Assembly (NCBI RefSeq): GCF_041242975.1
Contig: NZ_CP162488.1
Location: 1,106,001-1,170,000 of the forward strand
Origin: Xanthomonas sp. DAR 35659
GTDB taxonomy: Bacteria; Pseudomonadota; Gammaproteobacteria; Xanthomonadales; Xanthomonadaceae
Direction: 5' to 3'
DNA length: 64,000 nucleotides
Positions 49,854 to 59,394 of the stretch are shown here, in pieces. The notes beneath the pieces were generated by a model. It was not told where the DNA came from and searched no databases. It was given only the letters and a program-made list of their open reading frames with translations. How positions within the stretch are numbered: position 1 is the stretch's first letter; each line of letters begins with the position of its first letter. Made by a program: the position numbers and the translations under genes.

Positions 49854-52202
49854 ATGTCCTCGCCTTCTTCCGCCAACCCGCCGCTTCCGGATCGGATGCA
49901 GGTCGGCGATTGCCTGGTGCTGCTGTCGCTGCGCGAAGTGCATGCGCCGCGCGCGCGCCGGCCGCAGCGGCTCACGCCCAAGGCGATGGGCGTGCTGCGC
50001 GTGCTGCTGGCGCAGCCCGGGCAGGTGGTGGAGCGCGAGACGCTGCTGGCCCAGGTGTGGCCGGATACGTTGCCGACCAACGATGTGGTGACCCAGGCCG
50101 TCACCCAGTTGCGCAAGGCCTTCGCCGCCGGCGCCAAGGGCGATGCGCCGGTCTATATCGAGACCCTGGCCAAGACCGGCTATCGGCTGGTGGCGCCCGT
50201 GCAGGCGGTGCCGGACGTGGCCGCGGACATCGCGCAGCCGGCCGCTGCGGCGGTCGCCGAACCGACGGCCGTCGCGGCGCAGGCCACGCTCGAGCCGCCG
50301 GCCGACACCGTGCTGGCGCCTGTCGCCGCGCCGCCGCCAGCCCCCTCGCAGGCGCCCCCGCGGCGGGCGCAGGTGGCGCTGGCCGCCGTCGCCGGCGCGG
50401 GCCTGATGCTGCTGGCGATGCTGCTGTGGTGGCTGCCGCGCGCCGGCCTGGAAGCGGCGCAGGGCGAGCAGGAGCGGGTGGTCGGCAGTCCCGAGCCGCC
50501 GTATCGGCTGATCACCACGATGCCGGGCTTCGAACTGGAGCCGGCGCTGTCGCCGGACGGCACGCAGGTGGCGTTCGCCGCCGGCATCGCCGGCCGCAGC
50601 GGCACGCAACTGTTGGTGCAGGCGACCGGCCGCGCGGCCGGCAGTGCGCCGTCGCGGCCGCTGCTGGCGCCGGGCCCGGACGAGTCCGACCGCTTGCCGG
50701 CCTGGTCGCCCGACGGCCAGCGCATCGCCTTCGCCCGGCTCGGTCCCGAGGGCCGTTGCCAGGTGATGATCGCCGCCGCCGACGGCCACGGCGCCGCGCG
50801 CACCGCGGTGCGCTGCGACGGCACCGAACTGCTCAGTTTCGCCTGGACGCCGGACGGGCGCGGGCTGCTGTTCGGCAGCATGACCGGGCGCCAGGCCAGC
50901 CGCGGCATCCGCGTGCTCGACCTGGCCAGCGGCCGCTGGCGTGCGCTGGCGTATCCGATCGCCGAAGGCGATTTCGACTATATGCCGCGCTATTCCCCGG
51001 ACGGGCGGTGGATCGCGTTCGTGCGCAATCCGCAGATGGGCGGGCTGTGGCGGATGCCGGCCGCCGGCGGGCGCGCCGAGCCGCTGACCCGCGAGTTCGC
51101 CGAGATCCGCGGCTGGGACTGGAGCGAGGACGGCCGCGGCATCGTGTTCGGGCGCCGCATCGACAGCGAGACCCGCCTGTACCGGCTGGATACCGCCTCG
51201 CTGCGGCTGCGCGACCTGGACGTGGGCGACGCGCAGTCGCCGACCGTGTCGCGCGATGGCGGACGCCTGGCCTTCGTGCACCGGCGCCCGCAGTTCGCGC
51301 TCTACCGCATCGCCGCCGGCGACGGCCGCGGCAAGCGCGACAGCCAGCGCCTGTTCGCCTCCACCGGGCGCGACGGGCAGCCGGTGATCGCGCCCGACGG
51401 CCGCCAACTGGCCTTCACCTCCGACCGCTCCGGCAGCTATGCGCTGTGGTGGGGCGACGTGACCCAGCCGCAATCGCTGCGCCAGATCGAAGGGCTGCGC
51501 CCGGAGAACCGCCAGTCGCCGGCCTGGTCGGCCGATAGCCAGTCGCTGCTGGTCAACGGGCGCGATCCGCAGGGGCGCTCGGTGCTCTACGAAGTGCGTC
51601 CGCAGTCCGGCAGCGTGGTGCCGCTGCCGGTGCCCTCCGGCGAGCCGCTGCAGGCGGTGTACACCGCCGATCCGGGGCAGTTGCTGGTGTTGCTCGGCGA
51701 GAACGGGCACACCCGGCTGCACCTGTACGACCGGCGCAGCCAGCCGTGGCGGCGCCTGGCCACGCTGGACGACGTCTCGCAGCTGCGCATGGATCCGCTC
51801 AGCGGCCAGGTGCTGTTCACCCGCCTGGCGCGCAGCGGCCTGTGGCGCGCCGACGCCACCCTGGATCCGGCCAGCGTGGCGGTGGTGGATACGGCGGTGC
51901 CGTCGCTGTGGCGGTACCGGACCTGGGCGGTCGGCGCGACCGGCGACGTGCGCTATCTGTTCCCGACCGGCGAATGCGCCAGCCGGCTGGCGCGCATCGG
52001 CGGCGGGCTCGGCGACAGCGTGTGCCTGGACCGCGACCGGCTCAGCTCGGTCAACGGCTTCAGCATCGACCCGCGCAGTGGCGACGTGTACGCGTCGCTG
52101 GCGGTGGAGGACGGCAGCGACATCGGCTTCATGCGCATGCCCAAGAACGCCGGCTGGTTCTCGGTGATCACTTCCAAGTGGTTGCTGCGCAAGGGAAATT
52201 GA
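49854..52202 (+). CDS. Membrane winged-helix regulator with periplasmic TolB-like propeller
   Basis: 782 residues from the ATG at 49854. The N-terminal DNA-binding domain is CadC/ToxR-like: PKAMGVLRVLLAQPGQVVERETLLAQVWPDTLPTNDVVTQAVTQLRKAF ... YIETLAKTGYRLVAPV. An Ala/Pro-rich linker leads to one membrane segment (ALAAVAGAGLMLLAMLLWWL, about 216-236), then a periplasmic beta-propeller with repeated PD/SPDGxxIAF strands (LSPDGTQVAFAAG, WSPDGQRIAFARL, YSPDGRWIAFVRN, IAPDGRQLAFTSD). It should sense a periplasmic or outer-membrane state and act directly on DNA. It lies upstream of an AraC gene and a TonB receptor. Confidence 0.88.
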   Translation: MSSPSSANPPLPDRMQVGDCLVLLSLREVHAPRARRPQRLTPKAMGVLRVLLAQPGQVVERETLLAQVWPDTLPTNDVVTQAVTQLRKAFAAGAKGDAPVYIETLAKTGYRLVAPVQAVPDVAADIAQPAAAAVAEPTAVAAQATLEPPADTVLAPVAAPPPAPSQAPPRRAQVALAAVAGAGLMLLAMLLWWLPRAGLEAAQGEQERVVGSPEPPYRLITTMPGFELEPALSPDGTQVAFAAGIAGRSGTQLLVQATGRAAGSAPSRPLLAPGPDESDRLPAWSPDGQRIAFARLGPEGRCQVMIAAADGHGAARTAVRCDGTELLSFAWTPDGRGLLFGSMTGRQASRGIRVLDLASGRWRALAYPIAEGDFDYMPRYSPDGRWIAFVRNPQMGGLWRMPAAGGRAEPLTREFAEIRGWDWSEDGRGIVFGRRIDSETRLYRLDTASLRLRDLDVGDAQSPTVSRDGGRLAFVHRRPQFALYRIAAGDGRGKRDSQRLFASTGRDGQPVIAPDGRQLAFTSDRSGSYALWWGDVTQPQSLRQIEGLRPENRQSPAWSADSQSLLVNGRDPQGRSVLYEVRPQSGSVVPLPVPSGEPLQAVYTADPGQLLVLLGENGHTRLHLYDRRSQPWRRLATLDDVSQLRMDPLSGQVLFTRLARSGLWRADATLDPASVAVVDTAVPSLWRYRTWAVGATGDVRYLFPTGECASRLARIGGGLGDSVCLDRDRLSSVNGFSIDPRSGDVYASLAVEDGSDIGFMRMPKNAGWFSVITSKWLLRKGN

Positions 52203-52269
52203 CCTTCGTAAGTTGTTCGTGCCGGCGTCGTGCCGATTTCGGACAAACATCGCCACATCGTCCTGACCC

Positions 52270-52294
52270 TGCCGCCACATTCGGCAAGACTGCG
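52270..52294 (+). promoter_or_regulatory. Shared operator-like element upstream of araC gene
   Basis: TGCCGCCA (52270-52277), then TCGGCAA (52281-52287) and CTGCG (52290-52294). TGCCG and CGGCA form an inverted pair. The same arrangement occurs at 53156-53181 before the TonB receptor. It ends 29 bases before the ATG at 52324. Confidence 0.55.
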
Positions 52295-52323
52295 CGCCGG
52301 TTCAAGCAAACTGGGTGCGTCGC

Positions 52324-53220
52324 ATGCGGCATGTGTTCCTGGCCGATCGTGGGCAACAACTGATTCTGGACAACGACGACGCGCCGGTCGGATCGGCCTG
52401 CCTGGGCGCGGCGCGCCTGGGCAGCCTGCAGGCCGCCCAGGCGGCGTTCACGGTGTGGATCCAGGTGCGCGGCAGCGCCTGGATCGACGCCAAGGAAGGC
52501 CGCTTCGAACTGCGCCGCGGGCAGTGGCTGGCGTTCGAGCGCGATTCGCGGCCGCTGGTGCAGGCCGACCGCGACGGCTTGTGCATCGGCCTGAACCTGG
52601 ACGCCGACGCCTTGAAGGCATTGGGGCGGATGGCCGATGCGACCCTGTACGCCGGCCGCGGCGCGCTTTCGATCGGCGAGGCGCGCATCGCGCTGCGCCT
52701 GTGGCGGCAGGCCGCGGCGCGGCCGGGCGAGGTGCTGGCGATGCGCCCGGTGCTGCTGCACCTGGCCTCGATCCAGGGCGAACTGTCGCACCGCGTGCAG
52801 CGCTGCCCGGGCCGCTCGCGGGTACGCAAGCGCCAAGTGTTCGGGCGCATGCAGCGCGCGCACCTGTACCTGGACGGCCACCGCGACCGCGTGGTGCGCA
52901 TCAGCGAACTGGCCGAACTGACCAACTTCTCCAGTTGGTACCTGTCCAAGACCTTCCAGAGCCTGTACGAGGAAAGCCCGCAGGCGCTGTCGGCGCGGCT
53001 GCGCCTGGAACGCGCCGCGGACCTGCTGCGCGAGACCACGATGATGATCGGCGAAGTCGCTGCCGCCAGCGGTTTCGACAACTGCTGCAGCTTCGCCCGC
53101 GCGTTCCGTGCGCGCTTCGGCGTCTCCGCTTCGCAATATCGGCAAGCGGCAACGGTGCCGCCAGAATCGGCAAAGTCTGCGAACGGCAGGGGCAAAGCAG
53201 TCACGCTCACCGGAACGTAA
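52324..53220 (+). CDS. AraC-family transcriptional regulator
   Basis: 298 residues from the ATG at 52324; a GTG nine bases upstream is in frame but less likely. The N-terminal half has an AraC-type sensing cupin-like pattern (FTVWIQVRGSAWIDAKEGRFELRRGQWLAFERD). The C-terminal half is the double HTH: VVRISELAELTNFSSWYLSKTFQSLYEESPQALSARLRLERAADLLRETTMMIGEVAAASGFDNCCSFARAFRARFGVSASQYR. It probably controls itself and the TonB receptor, since both upstream regions share a 25-26 bp element. The ligand is unknown. Confidence 0.92.
   Translation: MRHVFLADRGQQLILDNDDAPVGSACLGAARLGSLQAAQAAFTVWIQVRGSAWIDAKEGRFELRRGQWLAFERDSRPLVQADRDGLCIGLNLDADALKALGRMADATLYAGRGALSIGEARIALRLWRQAAARPGEVLAMRPVLLHLASIQGELSHRVQRCPGRSRVRKRQVFGRMQRAHLYLDGHRDRVVRISELAELTNFSSWYLSKTFQSLYEESPQALSARLRLERAADLLRETTMMIGEVAAASGFDNCCSFARAFRARFGVSASQYRQAATVPPESAKSANGRGKAVTLTGT
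53156..53181 (+). promoter_or_regulatory. Shared operator-like element upstream of TonB receptor
   Basis: TGCCGCCA (53156-53163), TCGGCAA (53167-53173) and CTGCG (53177-53181), matching the element at 52270-52294 except for one extra base before CTGCG. It lies in the last codons of the araC gene, about 88 bases before the receptor start. A second TCGGCAA at 53139 is 28 bases upstream. Confidence 0.55.
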
Positions 53221-53268
53221 CGTGCCGGGGGCGCTTAACACGCCCCTAACGTTACCCTGGAGAGATTG

Positions 53269-56151
53269 ATGAACTTTCGCACTTCCGCAGTGCGGCTGGG
53301 CTTGCTGCCCGCCAGCATCGCGATCGCGTTGACGCCGGCCATCGCCGGCGCGCAAGAGTCCACCGCCACCGATGGCGCCCCGACCAACCTCGACCGCATC
53401 GAGGTCACCGGCTCGCGCATCCGCCAGGCCAGTTCCGAGACCGCGCAGCCGGTGATCGCGCTGCAGCGCGCCGACATCGAGAAGCAGGGCTTCACCAGCG
53501 TCGCCGACATCGTGCAGAACCTGGCCGCGACCGGTTCGCCGGCGATCAGCCGCGCCGACGCCCTGTCCTCGGGCGAAGAAGTCGGCGGCCAGTACGTCGA
53601 TCTGCGCAACCTCGGCCCGGAGCGCACCCTGGTGCTGCTGGACGGCAAGCGCATGGGCATCAGCTCGGCCGGCTACAGCGACCTGGCCTCGATCCCGACC
53701 TCGATGGTCGAGCGCGTGGAAGTGCTGACCGACGGCGCCTCGGCGATCTACGGTTCCGACGCCATCGCCGGCGTGATCAACATCATCACCCGCAAGAATT
53801 TCAACGGCCTCGACGCCAGCGCCTACATCGGCCAGTACGGCCAGGGCGACGGCCAGAAGCAGACCTACAGCTTCGCCTACGGCACCACCACCGACCGTGG
53901 CTCGCTGAGCCTGGGCGCCGAGTACAGCAAGGAAGAGCCGGTCTACGCCAAGGACCGCTCCTTCACCGCCTCGCCGAACGGCGTGTACCACCCGGTTCCG
54001 ACCAGCGACGCCGCCGTCAACGGCTGGAGCGCCGCCACCAACCGCGGCGTGCTGATCGATGGCGACGACAACTGGTACACCCTGAACCAGGGCGGCAACC
54101 CCGCCAACATCGGCGACTACCACCCGACCGATTACCGCGACTACACCAACGCCAACCAGGAAATGTTCCTGCAGACGCAGATCGAGCGTCGCTCGGTGTT
54201 CGCCAACGGCAGCTTCGACCTGACCGACAATCTGCGCGCCAAGGCCGACGTGCTGTACACCCGTCGCGAGACCCTGCAGCAGATCGCCGGCTACCCGTAC
54301 CAGTCCGAGGTCTATTCGACCCCGCTGGCCGCCGACAGCATCTACAACCCGCTGGGCACCGAAGCCAACTTCATCCGCCGTACTTCGGAAGTGCCGCGCC
54401 AGACCCGCTCCGAGCTGGAAACCTTCCGCTTCAGCGGCGGCCTGGAAGGCTCCTTCCAGCTGGGCGACAACTACTGGGATTGGGACGTGGGCTACGTCTA
54501 CAACCAGAACAAGGGCACCAAGACCGGCACCGGCAACCTGTTCATCCCGAACGTGACCAACGCCGTCGGCTCCTCGTTCGTCGACGCCAACGGCGTGGCC
54601 CGTTGCGGCACCGCCGGCAACGCGATCGCCGGCTGCACGCCGTGGAACCCGCTGCTGCCGTACGGCGCCACCGGTGCCGGCTCGCTGGCCGACCCGGCGC
54701 TGCAGGCCTACCTGTTCCTGCCGTCGCACGACACCTCGACCACCACCACCAAGATCTACAGCGCCAACCTCAGCGGCACCATCATGGCGCTGCCGGCCGG
54801 CGACCTGGCGATGGCGGCGGGCTACGAGCACCGCAGCGAGAACGCCAAGTACGAGCCGGACGCGCTGCTGCAGTCGGGCCTGAGCACCGACCTGGCCGGC
54901 GCGCCGACCAAGGGCGGCTACTCGCTGGACGAGGTGTACCTGGAGTTCAACATCCCGGTGCTGGCCGACATGCCGTTCGCCAAGGAACTGTCGTTCGACG
55001 TTGCTGGCCGCTACTCGGACTACAACACCTTCGGCGACACCACCAACAGCAAGTTCGGCCTGAAGTGGAAGCCGATCGACGACCTGCTGGTGCGCGGCAC
55101 CTACGCCACCGGCTTCCGTGCGCCGACCGTGGCCGACCTGTTCGGCGGCACCTCGCAGACCTTCGACAACTACACCGACCCGTGCGATACCAGCTTCGGC
55201 TCGGCCGCGCGCAACCCGTCGGTCGCGCAGCTGTGCGGCGCGCAGGGCGTGCCGGCGAACTTCCGCCAGATGACCTCCGGCGGCGCCACCTCCACCGGCC
55301 CGGGCACGCAGTCGTACAGCGCGTTCGAGTCCGGCTCCAATGCGCAGCTGCTGCCTGAGACCTCCAAGACCTACACCGTGGGTCTGGTCTACAGCCCGAG
55401 CTACGTCAGCGGCCTGGACGTGAGCCTGGATTGGTGGAAGATCCGCATCGACGACGTCATCGCCGCCGAGTCGGTCACCTCCATCCTCAACCAGTGCTAC
55501 GTGCAGAACATCGCCTCGGCCTGCGACCGCTTCACCCGTGCCACCGAAGGCCGCAACATCAACCAGGTCGACACGGTCACGCGTACGCTGATCAACGGCG
55601 GCTACCAGGAGACCGCGGGTTACGACCTGGGCGTGCGTTACCGCCTGCCTGACACGGCATTCGGCAACTTCGTCGTCGACTGGAAGACCACCTACGTGGA
55701 CTACCTGTCGTACAAGCGCGACAACGAATCGCAGACGCCGGTCGAACAGCGTAATGGCTGGTCCAGCGCCGACTGGGGTTCCAACTTCCGCGTGCGTTCC
55801 AATCTGAACCTGGATTGGAGCTTCGGCAACCTGGGCGTGAACTGGGGCGTGCGTTACTACTCCGGCACCAAGGAAGCGTGCTCGTACGAAGGCGGCAGCG
55901 AGTGCAATCTGCCGAACTTCTCCTCGGCCTACACCCAGCTGCAGCCGTCGCGCGAAGTCGGTTCCAACACCTTCCACGACGTGCAGGTGCGTTACACCGC
56001 GCCGTGGAATGCGACGATCGCGGTGGGCGCCAACAACGTGTTCGACCACCAGGGTGCGCAGATGTACAGCAAGCCGAACTCGAGCTTCTCGTACTACGGC
56101 GGCTTCGACATCGGTCGCTTCCTGTACATGAAGTACACCCAGCGCTTCTGA
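53269..56151 (+). CDS. TonB-dependent outer membrane receptor
   Basis: 960 residues, ATG at 53269 preceded by CTGGAGAGA; a TTG directly before it is in frame. Signal peptide LGLLPASIAIALTPAIAGAQ. TonB box/plug start LDRIEVTGSRIRQ, plug motifs VDLRNLGPERTLVLLDGKR and VERVEVLTDGASAIYGSDAIAGVINIITRKNF, then a large 22-strand-type barrel ending in Phe (YTQRF). It should import a large or rare nutrient using TonB energy. The flanking AraC and winged-helix/propeller regulators suggest substrate-induced expression. Substrate unknown; a saccharide or peptide is as likely as iron. Confidence 0.93.
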   Translation: MNFRTSAVRLGLLPASIAIALTPAIAGAQESTATDGAPTNLDRIEVTGSRIRQASSETAQPVIALQRADIEKQGFTSVADIVQNLAATGSPAISRADALSSGEEVGGQYVDLRNLGPERTLVLLDGKRMGISSAGYSDLASIPTSMVERVEVLTDGASAIYGSDAIAGVINIITRKNFNGLDASAYIGQYGQGDGQKQTYSFAYGTTTDRGSLSLGAEYSKEEPVYAKDRSFTASPNGVYHPVPTSDAAVNGWSAATNRGVLIDGDDNWYTLNQGGNPANIGDYHPTDYRDYTNANQEMFLQTQIERRSVFANGSFDLTDNLRAKADVLYTRRETLQQIAGYPYQSEVYSTPLAADSIYNPLGTEANFIRRTSEVPRQTRSELETFRFSGGLEGSFQLGDNYWDWDVGYVYNQNKGTKTGTGNLFIPNVTNAVGSSFVDANGVARCGTAGNAIAGCTPWNPLLPYGATGAGSLADPALQAYLFLPSHDTSTTTTKIYSANLSGTIMALPAGDLAMAAGYEHRSENAKYEPDALLQSGLSTDLAGAPTKGGYSLDEVYLEFNIPVLADMPFAKELSFDVAGRYSDYNTFGDTTNSKFGLKWKPIDDLLVRGTYATGFRAPTVADLFGGTSQTFDNYTDPCDTSFGSAARNPSVAQLCGAQGVPANFRQMTSGGATSTGPGTQSYSAFESGSNAQLLPETSKTYTVGLVYSPSYVSGLDVSLDWWKIRIDDVIAAESVTSILNQCYVQNIASACDRFTRATEGRNINQVDTVTRTLINGGYQETAGYDLGVRYRLPDTAFGNFVVDWKTTYVDYLSYKRDNESQTPVEQRNGWSSADWGSNFRVRSNLNLDWSFGNLGVNWGVRYYSGTKEACSYEGGSECNLPNFSSAYTQLQPSREVGSNTFHDVQVRYTAPWNATIAVGANNVFDHQGAQMYSKPNSSFSYYGGFDIGRFLYMKYTQRF

Positions 56152-56174
56152 TCCAGTCGCGTCTGAGCAACAAG

Positions 56175-56205
56175 AAAGACGGGCCGCAAGGCCCGTCTTT
56201 TTTTG
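56175..56205 (+). terminator. Rho-independent terminator after TonB receptor
   Basis: AAAGACGGGCC (56175-56185) and GGCCCGTCTTT (56190-56200) form a perfect 11-bp stem with a GCAA tetraloop followed by more T. It lies 24 bases after the receptor stop. Confidence 0.9.
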
Positions 56206-56460
56206 GTTTGGTGCAGCGCGGTAGTGCGCTGGATCATGCGGTGGCTTGAGCGGGCGGTTATCCGTACGCGACCGGTGGTGGTGTTCCGTCGAACCACCTT
56301 GGCGATGGCGGGCACTCCGTCGGCACGGCATTTCGCGGGTTGGACGGTTTCCGATTGGAGGCTCGATCCAGCAGCGATGATCGCTGCAAAGCAGTTGCCG
56401 GCGCGGTCGTGTCGACGCCATGGCTGAGGCCCGGGGTTGATCGGGCTGCCTCACGCGGAA

Positions 56461-56793
56461 CTAAATTGGGCTGATGCCTTTGAATGCCCCAAATCTTCCG
56501 ATGTCTGCTCCTGCCGCTCTCAAGAACGCCACGGCAGCGTCGAAATCCTCGAATTCTCGGCGTTGTTCAAAGTCGCCGTAGTCATCGACCGCGTCGATCT
56601 TCGAGAGCTCGATTGAAAACGTGTAGGCAAGGAATTTCTCGCCGATTCTTTTGATGGCGTATTGATTGAAGATCTCCACGCCATCCGGCCTGGTTTCCTC
56701 GGAGTAGCCTTTTGTCCTCCTTGAATTCAGGGCATCGAGCAAGGGCGAGTCGTTCAAACTTGTCTCCACGGGGAATTTCGGACGTCCGGACAT
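56461..56793 (-). CDS. Hypothetical protein in low-GC patch
   Basis: 110 residues with clearly lower GC than its neighbours, so probably acquired. It is acidic and mixed alpha/beta: RPDGVEIFNQYAIKRIGEKFLAYTFSIELSKIDAVDDYGDFEQRREFEDFDAAVAFLRAAG. The C-terminal FEDFDAAVAFLRA helix and small size resemble immunity-type proteins of toxin-immunity pairs, but I recognise no family and no toxin gene is adjacent. It is 255 bases from the TonB receptor terminator with nothing supported between. Confidence 0.5.
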   Translation of the reverse strand: MSGRPKFPVETSLNDSPLLDALNSRRTKGYSEETRPDGVEIFNQYAIKRIGEKFLAYTFSIELSKIDAVDDYGDFEQRREFEDFDAAVAFLRAAGADIGRFGAFKGISPI

Positions 56794-57395
56794 CCATGGT
56801 GTCGATCGCCATGTGAGGCTGGGCGTGTTCGCTGCCCAGCGTCTTCGCTGTTCAAGCTTCGGCAGCGTGCGTTCGGATGCAGCTTTTGCTTCCTGCCGAT
56901 ATTGGATTGCGTCACTTCTTCTACCACTCGGACTCTTGCTGGAAACATCGCTGGTCGACGCGGCGGTGCTGGGCGAGGAGGGGAGGCGGACTCAGTGAAT
57001 CACTTCGCTGGCGATCGTTTCGTCGCCATCCAACCTTCCGCGACGTATCGGTCTGCTGTACGAGCGTGATACGGGATGGGGGTGTACGACGGGTGCGGCA
57101 GCGTGTCGCGAAGGCTGGATTCAGGGATCTGCCACGCCATCCGGGCGACGCTGCCGGTGCGATCGCGGGTCTTTGTAGCACCGTGGTCCGGCAGTGCGGA
57201 AGAAGTGCGCGCCGCTGAGGGAGCGTCTCGCCGTTGCGTCCCCATGGGCCGGCGTAGACCGGCCGTGTGCGCTTGCAGGCGCGTCGATGTCGTCGGACGA
57301 ATTGGTGGTGCTGCGGGGTCGACAGCACTCGCATCCCGCCCGCCACGATCGGCGAGCGGTTGGTCGGTCGCTCAGGTGCGATGGCGCCGGTCGAC
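56794..57395. other. Accessory intergenic patch
   Basis: About 600 bases of reduced GC at the left, then ordinary GC, without a supported gene. An 81-residue minus frame at 57000-57245 and a 134-residue plus frame at 57076-57480 lack ribosome-binding sites and domains and overlap the HDOD gene or each other. It may be the remains of an inserted segment. Confidence 0.4.
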
Positions 57396-58511
57396 TTACG
57401 CCGAGGTGAGTCCCATCAGGTTTTCCGCCTGTTCGCGCCAGGTCGGCAGCTTGTTCAGCACGCCGGTCTTGGCCAGGTAGTCCTCGTCGACCTCGGTGCC
57501 GCTGGCCAGGGCCATCGCCACGTGCACCGCGCCGGTCACCCAGAAGCTTCGGGTGCTGGAGCGTTGCGGTTGGCGATGGAACGCCACCGCCTCGATGATC
57601 GGCATCGGCAGGCCCCACAGGCCGAGCAGGTAGGCGCCGGCCTCGGCGTGGCCGGGGCGGTCGTCGGACGCGTCCACGGCCGGCTCGCGCTCGTTGCGGA
57701 TACCCGGCAGCAGCAGGCCGATATCGGCCAGCAGCGCGGCGGTCGCGCCGAGTTCGGCGCTGGAGGACGGCAGCATCTTCGAGGCCAGCTTCGAGGCCAT
57801 CAGCGAGCGCTGCTGCAACGCGTTGCGCTCGGCGTTGGACAGCGCCTGCACCGAGAACACTTCGCTGGCCAGCACCAGGTCGCGCAGGGTGGCGATGCCC
57901 AGCCGGGTCACCGCGGTGCGCAGGTCGGACATCGTGCGGCCGTTGGAGAAGTACGCCGAGTTGCACAGCTGCAGCACCTTCGCCGCGATCGCCGGATCGG
58001 CCGAGACCAGCTTGGCCAGGTCGGCGGCATTGCTGCCGTCGTCCTGCTCCAGCGCATGCATCAGGCTCAGATACAGATGCGGCGGCGACGGCAGTTTCTC
58101 GATGCGGCCGATGCTGGTGCGCAGGCTCTGGTTGCTGAGCAGTTCCTGCAGTTCCTCGATGCTGGTGACCGCTTCGAGCAGCATTTCCGGCGCCAGCGGC
58201 AACGGCAGGAAGCGATGCGCCACGCCGATGATCCGCGCCGGCGGCGCGCGATTGCTCTGCTCGGCCTCGATCAGCGCGATACGGATGGTCTCCGGACTCA
58301 GCGTGCGGATCTGGCCCAGCAGCGTGGCCGTGGTCAGGTCCGGCAGCGCCGGCGCGGCGATCACCGCATCCAGCCGCACCGTGGCGGCGGCGGCGATGGC
58401 GGCGTTGCCGTCGAGCACGGTCTGGACTTGCCAGTCCTCGCCCAATTCGCGGATGTATTCGGTCACTTCGGCCGGCAGACTCGCTTCGTCGCCGACGAAC
58501 AGGATGCGCAA
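57396..58511 (-). CDS. HDOD-domain protein with degenerate receiver
   Basis: 371 residues from a TTG at 58511, the only start that opens the receiver properly (RILFVGDEASLPAEV) and has GGGGG eight bases upstream. The N-terminal ~120 residues are receiver-like, but the acceptor Asp is replaced (DAVIAAPALPD instead of a VxxDxxMP motif), so it should not be phosphorylated. The HDOD domain follows (about 140-330): LVSADPAIAAKVLQLCNSAYFSNGRTMSDLRTAVTRLGIATLRDLVL. HDOD proteins act in cyclic-di-GMP and signalling networks as non-catalytic HD relatives. Exact partner unknown. Confidence 0.85.
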   Translation of the reverse strand: MRILFVGDEASLPAEVTEYIRELGEDWQVQTVLDGNAAIAAAATVRLDAVIAAPALPDLTTATLLGQIRTLSPETIRIALIEAEQSNRAPPARIIGVAHRFLPLPLAPEMLLEAVTSIEELQELLSNQSLRTSIGRIEKLPSPPHLYLSLMHALEQDDGSNAADLAKLVSADPAIAAKVLQLCNSAYFSNGRTMSDLRTAVTRLGIATLRDLVLASEVFSVQALSNAERNALQQRSLMASKLASKMLPSSSAELGATAALLADIGLLLPGIRNEREPAVDASDDRPGHAEAGAYLLGLWGLPMPIIEAVAFHRQPQRSSTRSFWVTGAVHVAMALASGTEVDEDYLAKTGVLNKLPTWREQAENLMGLTSA

Positions 58512-58665
58512 GAGACTATCCCCCAATAGGGACCGGTTGACGCTCGACCGGCCCGGACATTCAGTCCGCAATGTACCGCAAACTCCGCGAACGGGGCAGC
58601 GTGCGCCGTCCTGAAACGTGAAGCAGGTCAGCCGCGACGGGCACGTGCCCGCCGCGGCTGCGGGG

Positions 58666-59199
58666 TCAGGCGCCAGCCTTGTAGCGCTCGACCGCTTCCA
58701 GCAGGATCTGCTTGGCCTCGGCGGCGTTGCCCCACCCGTCCAGCTTGACCCACTTGCCCTTCTCCAGATCCTTGTAATGCTCGAAGAAGTGGCCGATGCG
58801 CTCCATCCAGTGGCCCGACACCTGGGCGATGTCCTCGATGTGGCCATAGCCCTCGAACACCTTGGCCACCGGCACCGCCAGGATCTTCTCGTCGCTGCCG
58901 GCCTCGTCGCTCATCTTCAGCACGCCGACCGGGCGGCAACGCACCACGCAGCCGGGCACCAGCGGCAGCGGCAGCACCACCAGCACGTCGGCCGGATCGC
59001 CGTCGCCGCACAGGGTGTTGGGCACGTAGCCGTAGTTGCAGGGGTAGCGCATCGGGGTGGAGAGGATGCGGTCGACGAAGATCGCGCCGCTGGCCTTGTC
59101 CACTTCGTACTTGACCGGCTCCGAATCCTTGGGGATTTCGATGACGACGTTGATTTCTTCCGGGAGATTCTTGCCGGAGGTGACCAGTTCCAGACCCAT
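58666..59199 (-). CDS. ppa: Inorganic pyrophosphatase (soluble, family I)
   Basis: 177 residues. Metal-binding signature [10 protein letters not shown] in [24 protein letters not shown], with conserved [14 protein letters not shown] and [12 protein letters not shown]. It hydrolyses cytoplasmic pyrophosphate. A membrane-bound proton-pumping pyrophosphatase lies 1 kb away on the same strand, which is a notable functional pairing. Confidence 0.96.
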   Translation of the reverse strand: MGLELVTSGKNLPEEINVVIEIPKDSEPVKYEVDKASGAIFVDRILSTPMRYPCNYGYVPNTLCGDGDPADVLVVLPLPLVPGCVVRCRPVGVLKMSDEAGSDEKILAVPVAKVFEGYGHIEDIAQVSGHWMERIGHFFEHYKDLEKGKWVKLDGWGNAAEAKQILLEAVERYKAGA

Positions 59200-59268
59200 G
59201 CGCTAGCTCCAGTGGAGTGGCTTCTAAAGAGGCAGGCATTCTAGTCGGTTGGCTGTTGCAATGCAGCG

Positions 59269-59294
59269 CGTGCGGCTAAGCCTATTCCTACAGG
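59269..59294. repeat. Degenerate single REP half
   Basis: 18 of 26 bases match one arm of the REPIN at 29591-29616, sharing GCGGCTAA and TCCTACAGG. The opposite arm is missing, so this is an old singlet. It lies upstream of ppa. Confidence 0.5.
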
Positions 59295-59394
59295 GCGTTC
59301 GGAGCTCCGTACCCGTGCGCATGGGCGGATTCCGATAGCGGCGGCCCGGCCCTGGCGCGACGCTGTGCGCACAGTCCACCCAAGGAGCAAGGCG

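Noticed and set aside
57000..57480. 81-residue minus frame and 134-residue plus frame
   Set aside because: They overlap each other and, for the plus frame, the HDOD gene, with no start signals or known domains.
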